Assembly: GCF_042643265.1 (NCBI RefSeq)
Contig: NZ_JBHRRZ010000039.1
Location: 141,780-205,779 of the forward strand
From: Virgibacillus_O sediminis
GTDB lineage: Bacteria; Bacillota; Bacilli; Bacillales; Amphibacillaceae
Length of the DNA: 64,000 bases
Direction of reading: 5' to 3'
Shown here: positions 24,190-33,585 of the stretch, piece by piece
How the letters are laid out: each line of letters begins with the position of its first letter
How positions within the stretch are numbered: the stretch's first letter is position 1
Program-made: the position numbers and the translations under genes
Notes under the pieces: model-generated
Told to the model about the DNA's origin: nothing
What the model saw: only the letters and a program-made list of their open reading frames with translations
Databases searched by the model: none

Positions 24190-25668
24190 TTATGCATTCC
24201 TTTTTCTTTGTCTCATACTTAAGTAAATGACACCGCCGATGAAAAGCAGAATCACCCCACCAGAAAAGCCGATCAGACTCCAATTGAGGCCAGTGTCCGG
24301 CTCGATGGTATATACCTCGACCGATTCCCTGGGTATGCCGATCTTATGGTTGCCGTTCTCATCCTCCCGGACAATGTTGTCTCCAAGATAGCCCCTCAGC
24401 TGCATATCGGAATCTATGTCACTCAGAGATACTACACCTGTTTCACTTCCATTGTTGATGGCAATAAACATTGATTCGCCTTCATAAGTACGCTTGAATA
24501 CACTCATCGGGCCGTTGGAGCCCACAAGTTCAAAATCTCCATAGGCAAATACATCGAACTCTTCCCTGAGAGAAGATATCCGGTCATGGAATTCCTTTAC
24601 TTCCGGCTCCCCGCTGTTATGAGGAACAAGCCGTTGCGAGCCTTCTGGACCTTCCCCATACATAGGAAGTTCTGTTCCCTGAAGGATTGCCGGAACACCT
24701 GGGGATGTATATAGATAGGTGAGAGCCAATGTCCATGCTGTTAGATTGTTGCGCCCATTTTCTGCGAATGACTGAGTGAACCTGTCTGTATAGAAGGTGT
24801 CCATGAACAGGATATCGGATTGGCTGCCAGTTTCCTCCCATGCTTCATAGATCTCCGAAACTGGCTGATCCACGTCCGCAAAAATATCACGCATCACTTC
24901 CATCATATACGGATTATCCACGGCATCAATTTCCGTATTTTCTAGCAACGCATCCTTCCGGCCTTCTTCTGCCAGGATATCGCCGAACAGATAGAATTCC
25001 TCATCCTTCTCTTTGATATACTGTGTAAATTCAGTCAGAAAGTCCATCGAAGCCTGATCTGCTGCATGGAGGTAGAACCCGTCAATATCCGTTTCATCCA
25101 TCCAATAGTCAGCCGCTTCCCGCAGCATTTCACGGACATCTTCATCCTCCTGGTTGAGAAGGGCAGCTCCCTCAGCCCACTCCGGGTCTACATCAGTTTC
25201 AGCAAGGGCAGGTGCTGCAGGATCCCCTGCCAGCGGGTGGCCGTCAGCCGCATAATTGGTTACAAACTCAAGAACCACTTTCATATCATACTGATGCGCT
25301 TCTTGGACCAGCTGCTGTAAATCCTTCATCGTTCCATATTGATCCTCGAGCTGCTGGAAGTCTTCAATCCAGTAGCCATGAAAGCCATCCTCTGCATTTG
25401 CCATGATAGGAGAAAGGGAGATAGTCGTCACCCCAATTTGCTCCAGTTCATCAAGACGCTGGATAATCCCCTGAAGATCACCGCCATGATAAGCTTTTGG
25501 GTCATCTATGTTGACCTGCTGATCATTGTTATTGTCCCCGTTATTGTATCGGTCCACCATAATTTTATAGATGATTTCCTCGTTAACTTCCCGTTCCTCT
25601 GCTTGCACAGGTAAGCTGCCCAAGAGGAAGAGTGAGGCGACGAGGAAAAGCCATATTATTTTTTTCAT
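24190..25668 (-). CDS. Membrane-anchored alpha-amylase-fold (GH13) protein lacking the catalytic residues
   Basis: The 492-residue protein has a signal peptide (1-23, ending VQA), a GH13-like barrel and a C-terminal membrane anchor followed by RQRKRN. Overall similarity to secreted alpha-amylases is clear (HGGDLQGIIQRLDELEQIGV; SPGVPAILQGTELPMYG). All four catalytic regions are altered: region I reads VLEFVTNY instead of DVVxNH, region II GFYLHAAD instead of GxRxDxxxH (nucleophile Asp now His201), region III LFGDILAEE without the usual Glu, region IV MDTFYTDRF instead of xxDNHDxxRF. It is therefore probably a carbohydrate-binding pseudoenzyme at the cell surface. Start ATG 25668; the longer frame to 25695 has no ribosome binding site. 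Confidence 0.85.
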   Translation of the reverse strand: MKKIIWLFLVASLFLLGSLPVQAEEREVNEEIIYKIMVDRYNNGDNNNDQQVNIDDPKAYHGGDLQGIIQRLDELEQIGVTTISLSPIMANAEDGFHGYWIEDFQQLEDQYGTMKDLQQLVQEAHQYDMKVVLEFVTNYAADGHPLAGDPAAPALAETDVDPEWAEGAALLNQEDEDVREMLREAADYWMDETDIDGFYLHAADQASMDFLTEFTQYIKEKDEEFYLFGDILAEEGRKDALLENTEIDAVDNPYMMEVMRDIFADVDQPVSEIYEAWEETGSQSDILFMDTFYTDRFTQSFAENGRNNLTAWTLALTYLYTSPGVPAILQGTELPMYGEGPEGSQRLVPHNSGEPEVKEFHDRISSLREEFDVFAYGDFELVGSNGPMSVFKRTYEGESMFIAINNGSETGVVSLSDIDSDMQLRGYLGDNIVREDENGNHKIGIPRESVEVYTIEPDTGLNWSLIGFSGGVILLFIGGVIYLSMRQRKRNA

Positions 25669-25791
25669 TATTGATCCCCCAAAAATTAGTATCATTCCGT
25701 TCCATTATTAACCTTTTCGCAGAATAGTCAACACCAATCCATATATTGTTGAAAATCCTTCATATTCAATGGCAAGCTCGCCTCTTTTCAT

Positions 25792-25820
25792 AAAAAAAGC
25801 CATCTCCGAAGAGACAGCTT
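25792..25820 (-). terminator. Terminator of yisL with a TTCG loop
   Basis: On the minus strand GCTGTCTC, loop TTCG, GAGATGGC and TTTTTTT form a compact terminator a few bases past the yisL stop. Confidence 0.85.
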
Positions 25821-25824
25821 AGCT

Positions 25825-26199
25825 TTAAGGGGAAATTCCTAGTGGCAGACGACCGAATCCAAGAATCAGTGCAAGCAGTACGGCAATTGCCAGCTGGATC
25901 CATGGACCTCTTGCCGGTTTGTCTTTTTTTGTTTTCCCCATAATCATTTCCGCTGCTGCGATTACCCACAGCCCTGCCAAACCTTTGGTGATCGCTTCGG
26001 CCAAAATCGGCATGGATGGGTTGGAAAGATAATTCCAGAGCAGCATGATGCCTGTGAATAGTACCAATAAATAGTCCAGTCTTAGTATCATGTGAACGAT
26101 TTTCCCCGCTTTGCCGTTTCCTCCTTTATACAGCGCAACGGCAGCGACAAGCAGGATAATCAGCAGCACCCATGAGGTGATATGCGTATGTATCATCAT
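25825..26199 (-). CDS. yisL: YisL family membrane protein (DUF1516)
   Basis: The 124-residue protein has four membrane helices and the family features HTHITSW at the start, KIVHMILRLDYLL in helix 2 and GFGRLPLG at the end. B. subtilis YisL has the same size and layout; function unknown. The ATG at 26199 is placed directly behind AAAGGAGG; the longer frame from 26217 would translate the ribosome binding site. Confidence 0.88.
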   Translation of the reverse strand: MMIHTHITSWVLLIILLVAAVALYKGGNGKAGKIVHMILRLDYLLVLFTGIMLLWNYLSNPSMPILAEAITKGLAGLWVIAAAEMIMGKTKKDKPARGPWIQLAIAVLLALILGFGRLPLGISP

Positions 26200-26302
26200 C
26201 CAGTCCTCCTTTTTCATGCTACTGCCATGATATCATGGAAAAACCGAAAAATCATTTTTAAGTATTTTTCAACATCCAGAGGAAGTAAAATATTGAAAAA
26301 AC

Positions 26303-26311
26303 TGATATAAT
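26303..26311 (+). promoter_or_regulatory. Extended -10 promoter of rocD
   Basis: TGATATAAT (26303-26311) gives an extended -10. No good -35 is seen at the proper distance, and no sigma-54 (-24/-12) site is visible, in contrast to the sigma-L-dependent roc genes of B. subtilis. Confidence 0.45.
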
Positions 26312-26351
26312 AAAGAAGTATAGTGATTTTTCAAGTAATCGGAGGGATAGA

Positions 26352-27548
26352 ATGGTACTTACAAGTCAGGAAATTATCGATCAGACACAGGAATTCGGAG
26401 CGAAAAATTATCATCCACTTCCTGTTGTAGTAGCAAAAGCGGAAGGTGTATGGGTGGAAGATCCTGAAGGCAACCGCTATATGGACATGCTCAGTGCATA
26501 CTCTGCAGTAAACCAGGGGCATCGCCATCCAAAAATCATTGAAGCATTGAAAGAGCAGGCTGACAGAGTGACGCTGACCTCCCGTGCTTTCCATAATGAT
26601 CAGTTGGGACCTTGGTATGAAAAGATTTGCAAGCTGACCAATAAAGATATGGCACTTCCAATGAACACAGGTGCCGAGGCAGTCGAAACAGCCGTTAAAG
26701 CAGCACGCCGCTGGGCTTATGACGTCAAGGGCGTGGAAGAAAACAAGGCAGAGATCATTGCTTGTGAAGGAAACTTTCACGGACGTACAATGACAGCTGT
26801 TTCCCTGTCTTCCGACGAAGACAACAAGCGCGGCTTCGGACCAATGCTGCCGGGTATCAAACTTATTCCTTATGGTGATGTAGAAGCATTGAAAGCGGCC
26901 ATCAATGAAAACACTGCAGGTTTCCTGTTCGAGCCTATTCAGGGTGAAGCAGGAATCGTCATGCCTCCAGAAGGCTTCCTGAAAGAGGCTTATGACGTAT
27001 GTAAGGAAAACAATGTTCTTTACATAGCCGATGAGATCCAGGCAGGTCTTGCCCGTACAGGGAAAATGTTTGCATGTGACTGGGAGAATGTAACACCGGA
27101 CATGCATATCCTTGGCAAAGCACTTGGCGGTGGAGTGTTCCCTATCTCTTGTGTCGTTGCCAATAAAGACATCCTCGGCGTTTTCAATCCTGGTTCCCAT
27201 GGATCCACTTTCGGCGGTAATCCGCTGGCATGTGCGGTTTCCATCGCGTCCCTGGACGTACTGGAAGAAGAAAAGCTTGCCGACCGCTCTCTGGAACTCG
27301 GCAATTACATGAAAGAAGAGCTCCAATCCATTGATAATCCAAAAATCAAGGAAGTTCGCGGTAAAGGTCTGTTCATCGGTGTAGAGCTTACCGAGGTTGC
27401 ACGCCCTTACTGTGAAGAGCTGAAAGAAAGAGGCCTTCTCTGTAAAGAGACCCATGAAAATGTCATCCGTTTCGCTCCACCACTGGTCATTGAAAAAGAA
27501 GACCTTGAGTGGGCTATCGGACATATCAAAGAAGTGTTGAAAGGCTAA
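26352..27548 (+). CDS. rocD: Ornithine aminotransferase
   Basis: RocD converts ornithine and 2-oxoglutarate to glutamate semialdehyde and glutamate in arginine catabolism or proline synthesis. The 398-residue length is standard. The PLP lysine is Lys256 in ILGKALGGG; the Asp of the cofactor site is in YIADEIQAGL, and NTGAEAVETAVKAAR binds phosphate. The ATG follows GGAGGG. It stands alone, without rocE/rocF or a RocR site. Confidence 0.95.
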   Translation: MVLTSQEIIDQTQEFGAKNYHPLPVVVAKAEGVWVEDPEGNRYMDMLSAYSAVNQGHRHPKIIEALKEQADRVTLTSRAFHNDQLGPWYEKICKLTNKDMALPMNTGAEAVETAVKAARRWAYDVKGVEENKAEIIACEGNFHGRTMTAVSLSSDEDNKRGFGPMLPGIKLIPYGDVEALKAAINENTAGFLFEPIQGEAGIVMPPEGFLKEAYDVCKENNVLYIADEIQAGLARTGKMFACDWENVTPDMHILGKALGGGVFPISCVVANKDILGVFNPGSHGSTFGGNPLACAVSIASLDVLEEEKLADRSLELGNYMKEELQSIDNPKIKEVRGKGLFIGVELTEVARPYCEELKERGLLCKETHENVIRFAPPLVIEKEDLEWAIGHIKEVLKG

Positions 27549-27562
27549 TAGTTGAATGATTC

Positions 27563-27601
27563 GCCGTATGGGCCCCGGAAGTGGCTCATGCGGCCTTTTT
27601 A
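27563..27601 (+). terminator. Terminator of rocD
   Basis: GCCGTATGGGCC pairs (with G-T pairs) with GGCTCATGCGGC, followed by TTTTTATTT. The gap 27602-27739 shows no gene. Confidence 0.85.
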
Positions 27602-27739
27602 TTTAGGGCAAAGCGCTCCAGAGTTCCGATCAGTGACTGTGGCTAATCGCAAGCAGATCTGCATAGCCGCAAAAGAATGGCAGGCTTGGCCGATCATCCG
27701 CTGCAGGTGATAACGGGGACTGCTCAATTCCTGAACAAC

Positions 27740-27778
27740 AAAAAGGAGGGTCCCCATGATGGGACTGCCTCCTTTTTA
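27740..27778 (-). terminator. Terminator of the DUF418 gene
   Basis: AAAAAGGAGG with CCTCCTTTTT and inner GTCCC/GGGAC form a long stem ending at the stop codon. Confidence 0.9.
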
Positions 27779-28969
27779 CTATGCTTTTCTTTCTTCCCTT
27801 TCCATTCGCCGGAATGGCTGCTTCCTGCCATAGGTCAAGCTCCGCCATATCCATTCAAGCGGGCCGAATCGGTATCTGGCCATCCACCACCTGCTGAGGA
27901 AGATTTGTGCAATAAAAATTCCTGCCACCATTAAAACGGTATACGTCGGACTGACCTCTCCATACAGGCCTAAACCGATCCCGTAAAATATCAGCACACT
28001 GACAAGCGACTGCAAAATATAATTGGACAGCGCCATTCTTCCTACCCAGCCGAACGGCCGAATAATTCTTCTTCCTGTATCCGTTACAGCAGCCAAAGTG
28101 AAGGTCACAATATAGAATAACGCAGAAGCCACCCCGCCGATATTGTCTTGAACATAGGAGAACCAAGTTGGATTACCAAAAATGTATGGGCCTGCTTTCA
28201 AAGCAAGGAACAACACGAGCATAACCATCCAAAGTTTTACCAATAAGGGCTTTGAGGCTTTCGGGTCATGGAGCATCCGTTTCTTCGCCAGGTACATGCC
28301 AATCAGAAACATCGGCAACAGCATGCATATCAGGATGAGAAACGAGCCGGCATTGGAAAACATCCAATCCCTGAGATTTTGGCTCCAAATATCCACTAGA
28401 CTGCTGCTTTGATACTTTTCGAATGCCCGTTGGATCTCCGCCTCAAAAGCCACGCCGATATAATCTCTGGCTGCATATAATCCAAGGGTGAATAAAGCCG
28501 CACTGCCAAGCAGAATGGCCAATGCCCATATAAGAAGGGTTCTCCCAGACACTTTTAGGAATAACAGCATCAGTAATCCAATGCTTCCATAAAAAAGCAG
28601 AATATCTCCATGCCAGATCAGAAAGGCATGAATCAATCCAAATCCGATCAGGATCAGCAATCTTCTCGTCAGAAAAGGCCTAACCCTTATCCCCTTCTTC
28701 TGAAGCCTCTCTTGCATCAGCTGGAAACCAAATCCAAACAAGATAGAGAACAGCGTATAAAAGCTCGCCTGGAAAAAGATGTCAATGACTGTAAGAGTCC
28801 ATTGATCCACCGCGGACGGCCATGCTTCCCTTTCCCCTCCATAAATGAAATACGGTGCCGAAAAAGTTCCAATATTGACCATGAATATGCCGAAGATAGC
28901 AAATCCCCTGGCTGCATCAATCCATTCTAGACGGTTTGCTTCCTTCACTGGCTGGGCCTGTATGTCCAT
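27779..28969 (-). CDS. DUF418 (YeiB-type) multi-pass membrane protein
   Basis: The 396-residue protein has about ten membrane helices. RLEWIDAARGFAIFGIFMVNIG is split over the start, the typical entry of DUF418 proteins, and the C-terminal part (GRMALSNYILQS, FLSRWWMARYRFGPLEWIWR) is the DUF418 domain proper. The family resembles acyltransferase-3 membrane proteins; no reaction is established. The ribosome binding site (AAAGGA) is moderate. Confidence 0.9.
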   Translation of the reverse strand: MDIQAQPVKEANRLEWIDAARGFAIFGIFMVNIGTFSAPYFIYGGEREAWPSAVDQWTLTVIDIFFQASFYTLFSILFGFGFQLMQERLQKKGIRVRPFLTRRLLILIGFGLIHAFLIWHGDILLFYGSIGLLMLLFLKVSGRTLLIWALAILLGSAALFTLGLYAARDYIGVAFEAEIQRAFEKYQSSSLVDIWSQNLRDWMFSNAGSFLILICMLLPMFLIGMYLAKKRMLHDPKASKPLLVKLWMVMLVLFLALKAGPYIFGNPTWFSYVQDNIGGVASALFYIVTFTLAAVTDTGRRIIRPFGWVGRMALSNYILQSLVSVLIFYGIGLGLYGEVSPTYTVLMVAGIFIAQIFLSRWWMARYRFGPLEWIWRSLTYGRKQPFRRMEREERKA

Positions 28970-29107
28970 GAAAAAATCCTTTCCCCGAAATATATTTTTT
29001 AGCAGTTATTCAATAGAATGTTCGTTAAATCCTCCATTTTTAAGTTAGAGAGTCTGTTTGCACCGTGATATAATAGATAAGCAATCCCTGTAAAGGTGGG
29101 AAATTTT

Positions 29108-30043
29108 ATGAGCAATGAATATATGGATTTATCCAAGAATAATCAATCATCCGTAACATCGAATCAACATAGTAATTTTATCACTGATATGAAGGCATTG
29201 GTCAAATCTGGTGTCCTCATTGCTAATGCATTGCCGGTATTTGCCGGGTTTTGGCTGGCCATTCACTTCACTGGTGTTTCCTTCTTCGATCACTGGGGAA
29301 GTTTCTTGCTGGTAATGGCCGGAAGCACACTGGTGATGGCCGGGGCTCTTATTTTAAATAACTGGTATGATTCTGATATTGATACCGTCATGGACCGGAC
29401 CAGACATCGTCCAACGGTTACCGGGAATTTTTCTTTAAAGGCAGTACTGCGGATGGGCATTGGAGCCACCCTTGCCGGCTTCATCCTCTTACTGTTCACT
29501 ACTTGGGAAGCCGTTCTTTACACATTCATCGGCTGGTTCACCTATGTCGTGCTTTATACGATGTGGTCCAAACGGCGGTATACCTTGAACACGGTGATCG
29601 GGAGCATTTCAGGGGCTGTAACCCCTATGATTGGCTGGGCGGCCATCGATTCAGCCATCCATATCGTGCCTCTGACATTGTTTCTTCTTCTATTTATCTG
29701 GCAGATTCCGCATACCTTTGCCATTGCCGTTCGCAAATTTGATGAATATAAGGCGGCCGGGGTGAAAATGCTTCCTGTTGTCCATGGGATTGACATGACC
29801 AAACGGCAAATGGTCGTCTATGTTGCAGCACTGCTTCCTCTGCCATTTCTGCTTCCCGCACTCGGGCCTCTATTCATGGTAATCGTAACCATTTTAAATG
29901 CCGGATGGCTTGTGCTTTCCTTCCGCGGTTTATTTACAGGGGAACACAAGAAATGGGCCTATTGGAATTTCCTATACTCCGCCAATTATCTGACGATTGT
30001 ATTTTTCCTCGCAATCATCGTTACCCTGCCGGCATTCCACTGA
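29108..30043 (+). CDS. ctaB: Protoheme IX farnesyltransferase (heme O synthase)
   Basis: CtaB attaches a farnesyl tail to heme B to give heme O for heme-copper oxidases. The 311-residue protein has seven to nine membrane helices and the prenyltransferase motif NNWYDSDIDTVMDRTRHRP (about 84-102), with further conserved KRRYTLNTVIGSISGA. The ATG at 29108 follows AAAGGTGG; an upstream GTG at 29096 is less likely. A TGATATAAT extended -10 lies at about 29066-29074. The oxidase operon on the other strand is its convergent neighbour. Confidence 0.95.
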   Translation: MSNEYMDLSKNNQSSVTSNQHSNFITDMKALVKSGVLIANALPVFAGFWLAIHFTGVSFFDHWGSFLLVMAGSTLVMAGALILNNWYDSDIDTVMDRTRHRPTVTGNFSLKAVLRMGIGATLAGFILLLFTTWEAVLYTFIGWFTYVVLYTMWSKRRYTLNTVIGSISGAVTPMIGWAAIDSAIHIVPLTLFLLLFIWQIPHTFAIAVRKFDEYKAAGVKMLPVVHGIDMTKRQMVVYVAALLPLPFLLPALGPLFMVIVTILNAGWLVLSFRGLFTGEHKKWAYWNFLYSANYLTIVFFLAIIVTLPAFH

Positions 30044-30104
30044 CCACCGGCAGGGACGATATTTCCGTCCGTTTTCGTTTCTGTACTACCCGGTTTCTAC
30101 ACGA

Positions 30105-30144
30105 AAAAAACCGGCATTGACAGCCATCAACTGCCAGTGCCGGT
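30105..30144 (-). terminator. Terminator of the oxidase operon (repeated hairpin)
   Basis: On the minus strand ACCGGCACTGGCAG and the complementary TGTCAATGCCGGT form an imperfect stem followed by TTTTTTT. Nearly the same hairpin occurs at 63236-63283. Confidence 0.8.
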
Positions 30145-30702
30145 TCATTCATACTCAGATCGGTCGATAAACATTAATTGGATAAAATATAAAAGAATGC
30201 TGATAGCAAGAAACAGAAATGCCCAACCTAGTGTCTTCTGCTCGACGATCAGGTAACTGTTGCAAAGTTGGGTGGGGGAAGCGATATAGAGCCAAGCCAT
30301 CAACCCGCAAGCAGCTGCCGATAGGATATACACGGCATTCTTCCAGGTGCCGGTCAGCTTTTTCCAGCTGTCCCTCAGCGGTACTCCGGCAAGGAATGGC
30401 AGGCTGATAAATTTAAAGATCTCCACCGCGGGTACGGTAAGTGCTTCATCCATGGTCCGCGGAAGCAGCCAGTACAGCATGATAATCATAAACAACAGGA
30501 TTCCCGGCACTCCATCCTGATTCCATTTCGCAAAAAATCCGGGGAATTTTTTCTGAAAGAAAGGGGCCATCAGCATCCCGGCAATGACCAGCAGCGGCAT
30601 CTGCATATGCATATGGATGGCCATGATGGATTCTGCCAAGGCTGCCACCGGAGGAAGCGCAAGAAATAGATAGAGTGCTAATCCGTATTTAGCCTGTTTC
30701 AT
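30145..30702 (-). CDS. Membrane protein of the ba3 oxidase operon, unknown
   Basis: The 185-residue protein has five or six membrane helices. An unusual His/Met-rich motif, MAIHMHMQMP, lies at the start of helix 2. Its ATG overlaps the stop of the Sco gene (CAATGA), so the two are translationally coupled, and it is the last gene of the oxidase operon. This points to a role in metal or heme insertion or in oxidase assembly, but no family is recognised and the role is inferred from context alone. Confidence 0.75.
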   Translation of the reverse strand: MKQAKYGLALYLFLALPPVAALAESIMAIHMHMQMPLLVIAGMLMAPFFQKKFPGFFAKWNQDGVPGILLFMIIMLYWLLPRTMDEALTVPAVEIFKFISLPFLAGVPLRDSWKKLTGTWKNAVYILSAAACGLMAWLYIASPTQLCNSYLIVEQKTLGWAFLFLAISILLYFIQLMFIDRSEYE

Positions 30703-31331
30703 TGGATCTCCCCCTCCTTTTCCAACATGCTATTGACTTTTTCAGCGGCCCCTTCGATATCTGTATAATCCATTACGTCTGCCAGATAGCCTTCCGGGTT
30801 TACCAAGTAAAAGGCAGAATTATGGGTGAAGTTCCCATTCTGATCCGGGATGATCACCACGCCAAACTCATCCAACAGGCGATTCAACTGCTGTTCGTCT
30901 GATATCCGGGCCATCCTCCATGTCTCCCCATCACTGTTGAACATCATCCGATATTTTTCCAATGCTTCCGGATCATCCTGGTCTGGATCAAAACTGATAC
31001 TCAGAAAGACGATATCTTCACCGATATATTTTTCGGGAATAGATTGATATACCTGTGCTTGATTCATCTCGAGCTCCGGACAAACGTCCATACAAGCTGT
31101 ATAAATAAACGTGATGAACACATACTTTCCGGCAAATTCATCAAATGAATACGTCCGCTCCTTACTGTCTTCCAAGGTCACTTCCGGAAAGGCGGGCTGC
31201 TCGGCACGCAGTTCATTTGTCCTTGCCGTTTCCAATGTATATGCTTGAAACCCGTCGGTCGCTGTGAAAATAAGGATGAATCCAAACAGGAGCACCATGG
31301 AAATGGAAAATTTCTGTTGTTTATTCTTCAA
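30699..31331 (-). CDS. SCO1/SenC-family copper chaperone of cytochrome oxidase
   Basis: The 210-residue protein has an N-terminal membrane anchor (about 10-25) and an extracytoplasmic thioredoxin fold. The copper-binding residues are Cys80 and Cys84 (TACMDVCPE) and His170 (NFTHNS). SCO proteins deliver copper to, or reduce, the CuA site of subunit II. The start is TTG at 31331 with GGGAGGAAG upstream; the longer open frame overlaps subunit I. It lies between subunit I and the unknown membrane protein. Confidence 0.9.
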   Translation of the reverse strand: MKNKQQKFSISMVLLFGFILIFTATDGFQAYTLETARTNELRAEQPAFPEVTLEDSKERTYSFDEFAGKYVFITFIYTACMDVCPELEMNQAQVYQSIPEKYIGEDIVFLSISFDPDQDDPEALEKYRMMFNSDGETWRMARISDEQQLNRLLDEFGVVIIPDQNGNFTHNSAFYLVNPEGYLADVMDYTDIEGAAEKVNSMLEKEGEIQ

Positions 31332-31407
31332 AGGAATCACTTCCTCCCGAGTATTGTGAATCAAGCAAGAGACAGTCCGGCTGATCCCGGCTGTCTCTTT
31401 ACCTGTT

Positions 31408-33088
31408 CTACCATGTACGGAATGGAGGTGAGCCTGGAGGTGCATTGACAATCAGATCTACCACTGGGATGACATAACCCATGGAAACAACCGCAATCAT
31501 CAATACAATCCATAAACCCCAGCGTTCCGTCCACTTAGGTGTTGGCCCTGCGTCTGGTTCCGGTTCGGCAATCGGGAATTCTGTCTGCCCTTTTGGAGCC
31601 CGGAACATCAGATGGAAGACAATGTAGACCATCATCACTACGCCAATGATCAGCAGTGTTCCACCGACGGCAAGGAAGAGCAGGTATGGGTCCCAGCCCA
31701 GTGCTGTAGCATTATCCCCATATGTTGAATAGGATGTTCTTCTTGGTGAACCAAGCAGGCCGACCCAGTGCATCGCTCCCGCCATAAACAACATCCCCGC
31801 TGTCCAGATCAGTGTCTGGATGACTCCAAGCTTATTCATTTTAGGTGTCAGTTCACGTTTGGACAGGTACGGAATCAACCAGTAGGCAATGCCGAAGAAA
31901 GTAAGCATTACGGTAGTACCGACTGTAAGATGGAAGTGCCCGGTTACCCAGAGGGAATTATGCACGACCTGGTTCAGCTGGTTATTGGTCTGGGCAATCC
32001 CGCCTGCTCCACCCGGGATGAACGCGATCATGGCAATCATTGGTGCCAGGAAACAAACATCTCCCCATGGCAGTGTTTTAACCCAGCCAAGAAGGCCTTT
32101 TGCACCTTTCCTTCTGCCGGTTCTTTCAAAGACAGCGAACATGGCGAATGCCGTCATGAGGGATGGGAAAGCAATCGATAGACTCATGAATACATGCATG
32201 AACTTAAGTCCTTGGGAGAATCCGGGATCAATGATCTGGTGGTGGAACCCACCAGGAATATTCAGAATGACCAACATGATAATTACCAAACGGGTCAACG
32301 AGTCACTGAACAACCTTCCTCCAATGATTTTCGGCACTGCCACATACCATGCGGAGATGGCTGTCAGATACCAGATGTTCACAAGCGTATGGCCAAAGCT
32401 CCAGAATAGTGTACGGGCTAGCAGTACATTGACGGTCTCTTTCCAGCCGAATGCCCATGGAATTAAGGTGAATACTTCAATTGCCACGCCAATGCTTCCG
32501 AAGAACAGCATGACGAACACGCCGACTGCAAAGAATGATAGAAGCGGTATATGCTGGCCGCGGTTCTGTTTTCTCCATTTTGCTACATTGATGAAACAGC
32601 CGAATGCCGCCACCCATATTCCTACGACCAGAAAGACCAGGCCGATATAGAACCAGGGAGAAGCCTGCATTGGAGGATAAAAGGTATAAAGCACCGATGC
32701 TTCCCCCATTGCAATCATTGTTCCTGACATGGCCGTTCCTACTGCCATCAGTCCGAATGCGACCCAGCCCATTTTACGGACAACCGGCAACAGACCGCCC
32801 AGTGTATGTGATAACACCGCATAAAAGTATCCGACAGTAAATAATGCAGTAAATACCAGTACCATCAACACGCCATGTCCTGTAAGTGTTTTGGTAATAG
32901 TCAAACCATGACGGAAGCTCCATCAAGCCGGCACGGTTCAAACCCTGGAACAGACCGAGAAACCCGCCGATCAATAATGTAATGAATGCAACAGAAAAAT
33001 AGGTCAATGTTAGCTGGGAATCTTTCGGATTGATGCCCAGGGTCTTATTTGCCTTTTTACGAAATGGTTCTCTGATTGGCAATTCCAT
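31408..33088 (-). pseudogene. cbaA: Cytochrome c oxidase subunit I, ba3 type, interrupted by a one-base frameshift
   Basis: The ATG at 33088 (GGAGGC upstream) starts MELPIREPFRKKANKTLGIN and the first membrane helix, then ends in a shifted frame. The main part (498 codons) begins at about 32904 with TLTGHGVLMVLVF and carries the conserved oxidase helices (low-spin heme His in GHG; HTLVNIWYLT; HHQIIDPG with the CuB histidines; VTGHFHLTVGTT). Removing one A from the run of four at 32889-32892 (minus strand CAAAACACTT) joins both parts as YYQTLTGHG, a normal protein of about 559 residues. Either the strain lacks this oxidase, the base is a sequencing error in a short homopolymer, or the ribosome slips there. 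Confidence 0.85.
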
Positions 33089-33104
33089 TTGATTGCCTCC
33101 TTCC

Positions 33105-33572
33105 TTATTTCACTGTAATTGTAGTCCCCATCATCTGATGCCCGGCCCCGCAGTATTCATTGCAGATCACCAAATATTCACCGGGTTCATCAAAAGTTTC
33201 CGTAATGGTCTGGATATGTCCCGGCATGACCATCGCATTTGTATTGGTGCCGGCGATCTGAAAGCCGTGGGTGACATCTTTGGAAGTCATCCGGAACGTC
33301 ACTTCCGCTCCTGCTGGTACTTCAATTTCGTTTGGCGTGAAACCGAATGCCTGCAATGTCATAATGACTTCATATTTATTTTCACCGATTTCATAGACTC
33401 CTGGATTATCAAACGGAGACGTCTCATCCACTTTCTGAGGATCAATCGTATCCTTGTCACTAGGCGGCCCCATACCGAGCGCAAATGTCTGGTAGCCGGT
33501 CACAACCATGCTGAGTACCAGAATACCCACCCCGATAATCAGCCATATCTCTTCATGGCGATGCAGTTTCAT
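33105..33572 (-). CDS. cbaB: Cytochrome c oxidase subunit II, ba3 type
   Basis: The 155-residue protein has one N-terminal membrane helix (about 9-29) and a cupredoxin domain with the complete CuA site: His102, Cys137, Cys141, His145 and Met148 (CNEYCGAGHQMM). The short single-helix form is typical of ba3-type oxidases. The ATG at 33572 follows AAGGAGG, which overlaps the stop codon of the small subunit gene, so translation is coupled. It is 16 bp upstream of subunit I. Confidence 0.94.
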   Translation of the reverse strand: MKLHRHEEIWLIIGVGILVLSMVVTGYQTFALGMGPPSDKDTIDPQKVDETSPFDNPGVYEIGENKYEVIMTLQAFGFTPNEIEVPAGAEVTFRMTSKDVTHGFQIAGTNTNAMVMPGHIQTITETFDEPGEYLVICNEYCGAGHQMMGTTITVK

Positions 33573-33585
33573 ATGAATACCTCCT

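Noticed and set aside
26331..27524. Open frame of 397 codons on the strand opposite rocD
   Set aside because: It mirrors rocD almost exactly, is rich in Cys/His/Phe as antisense frames are, and has no ribosome binding site or family pattern.
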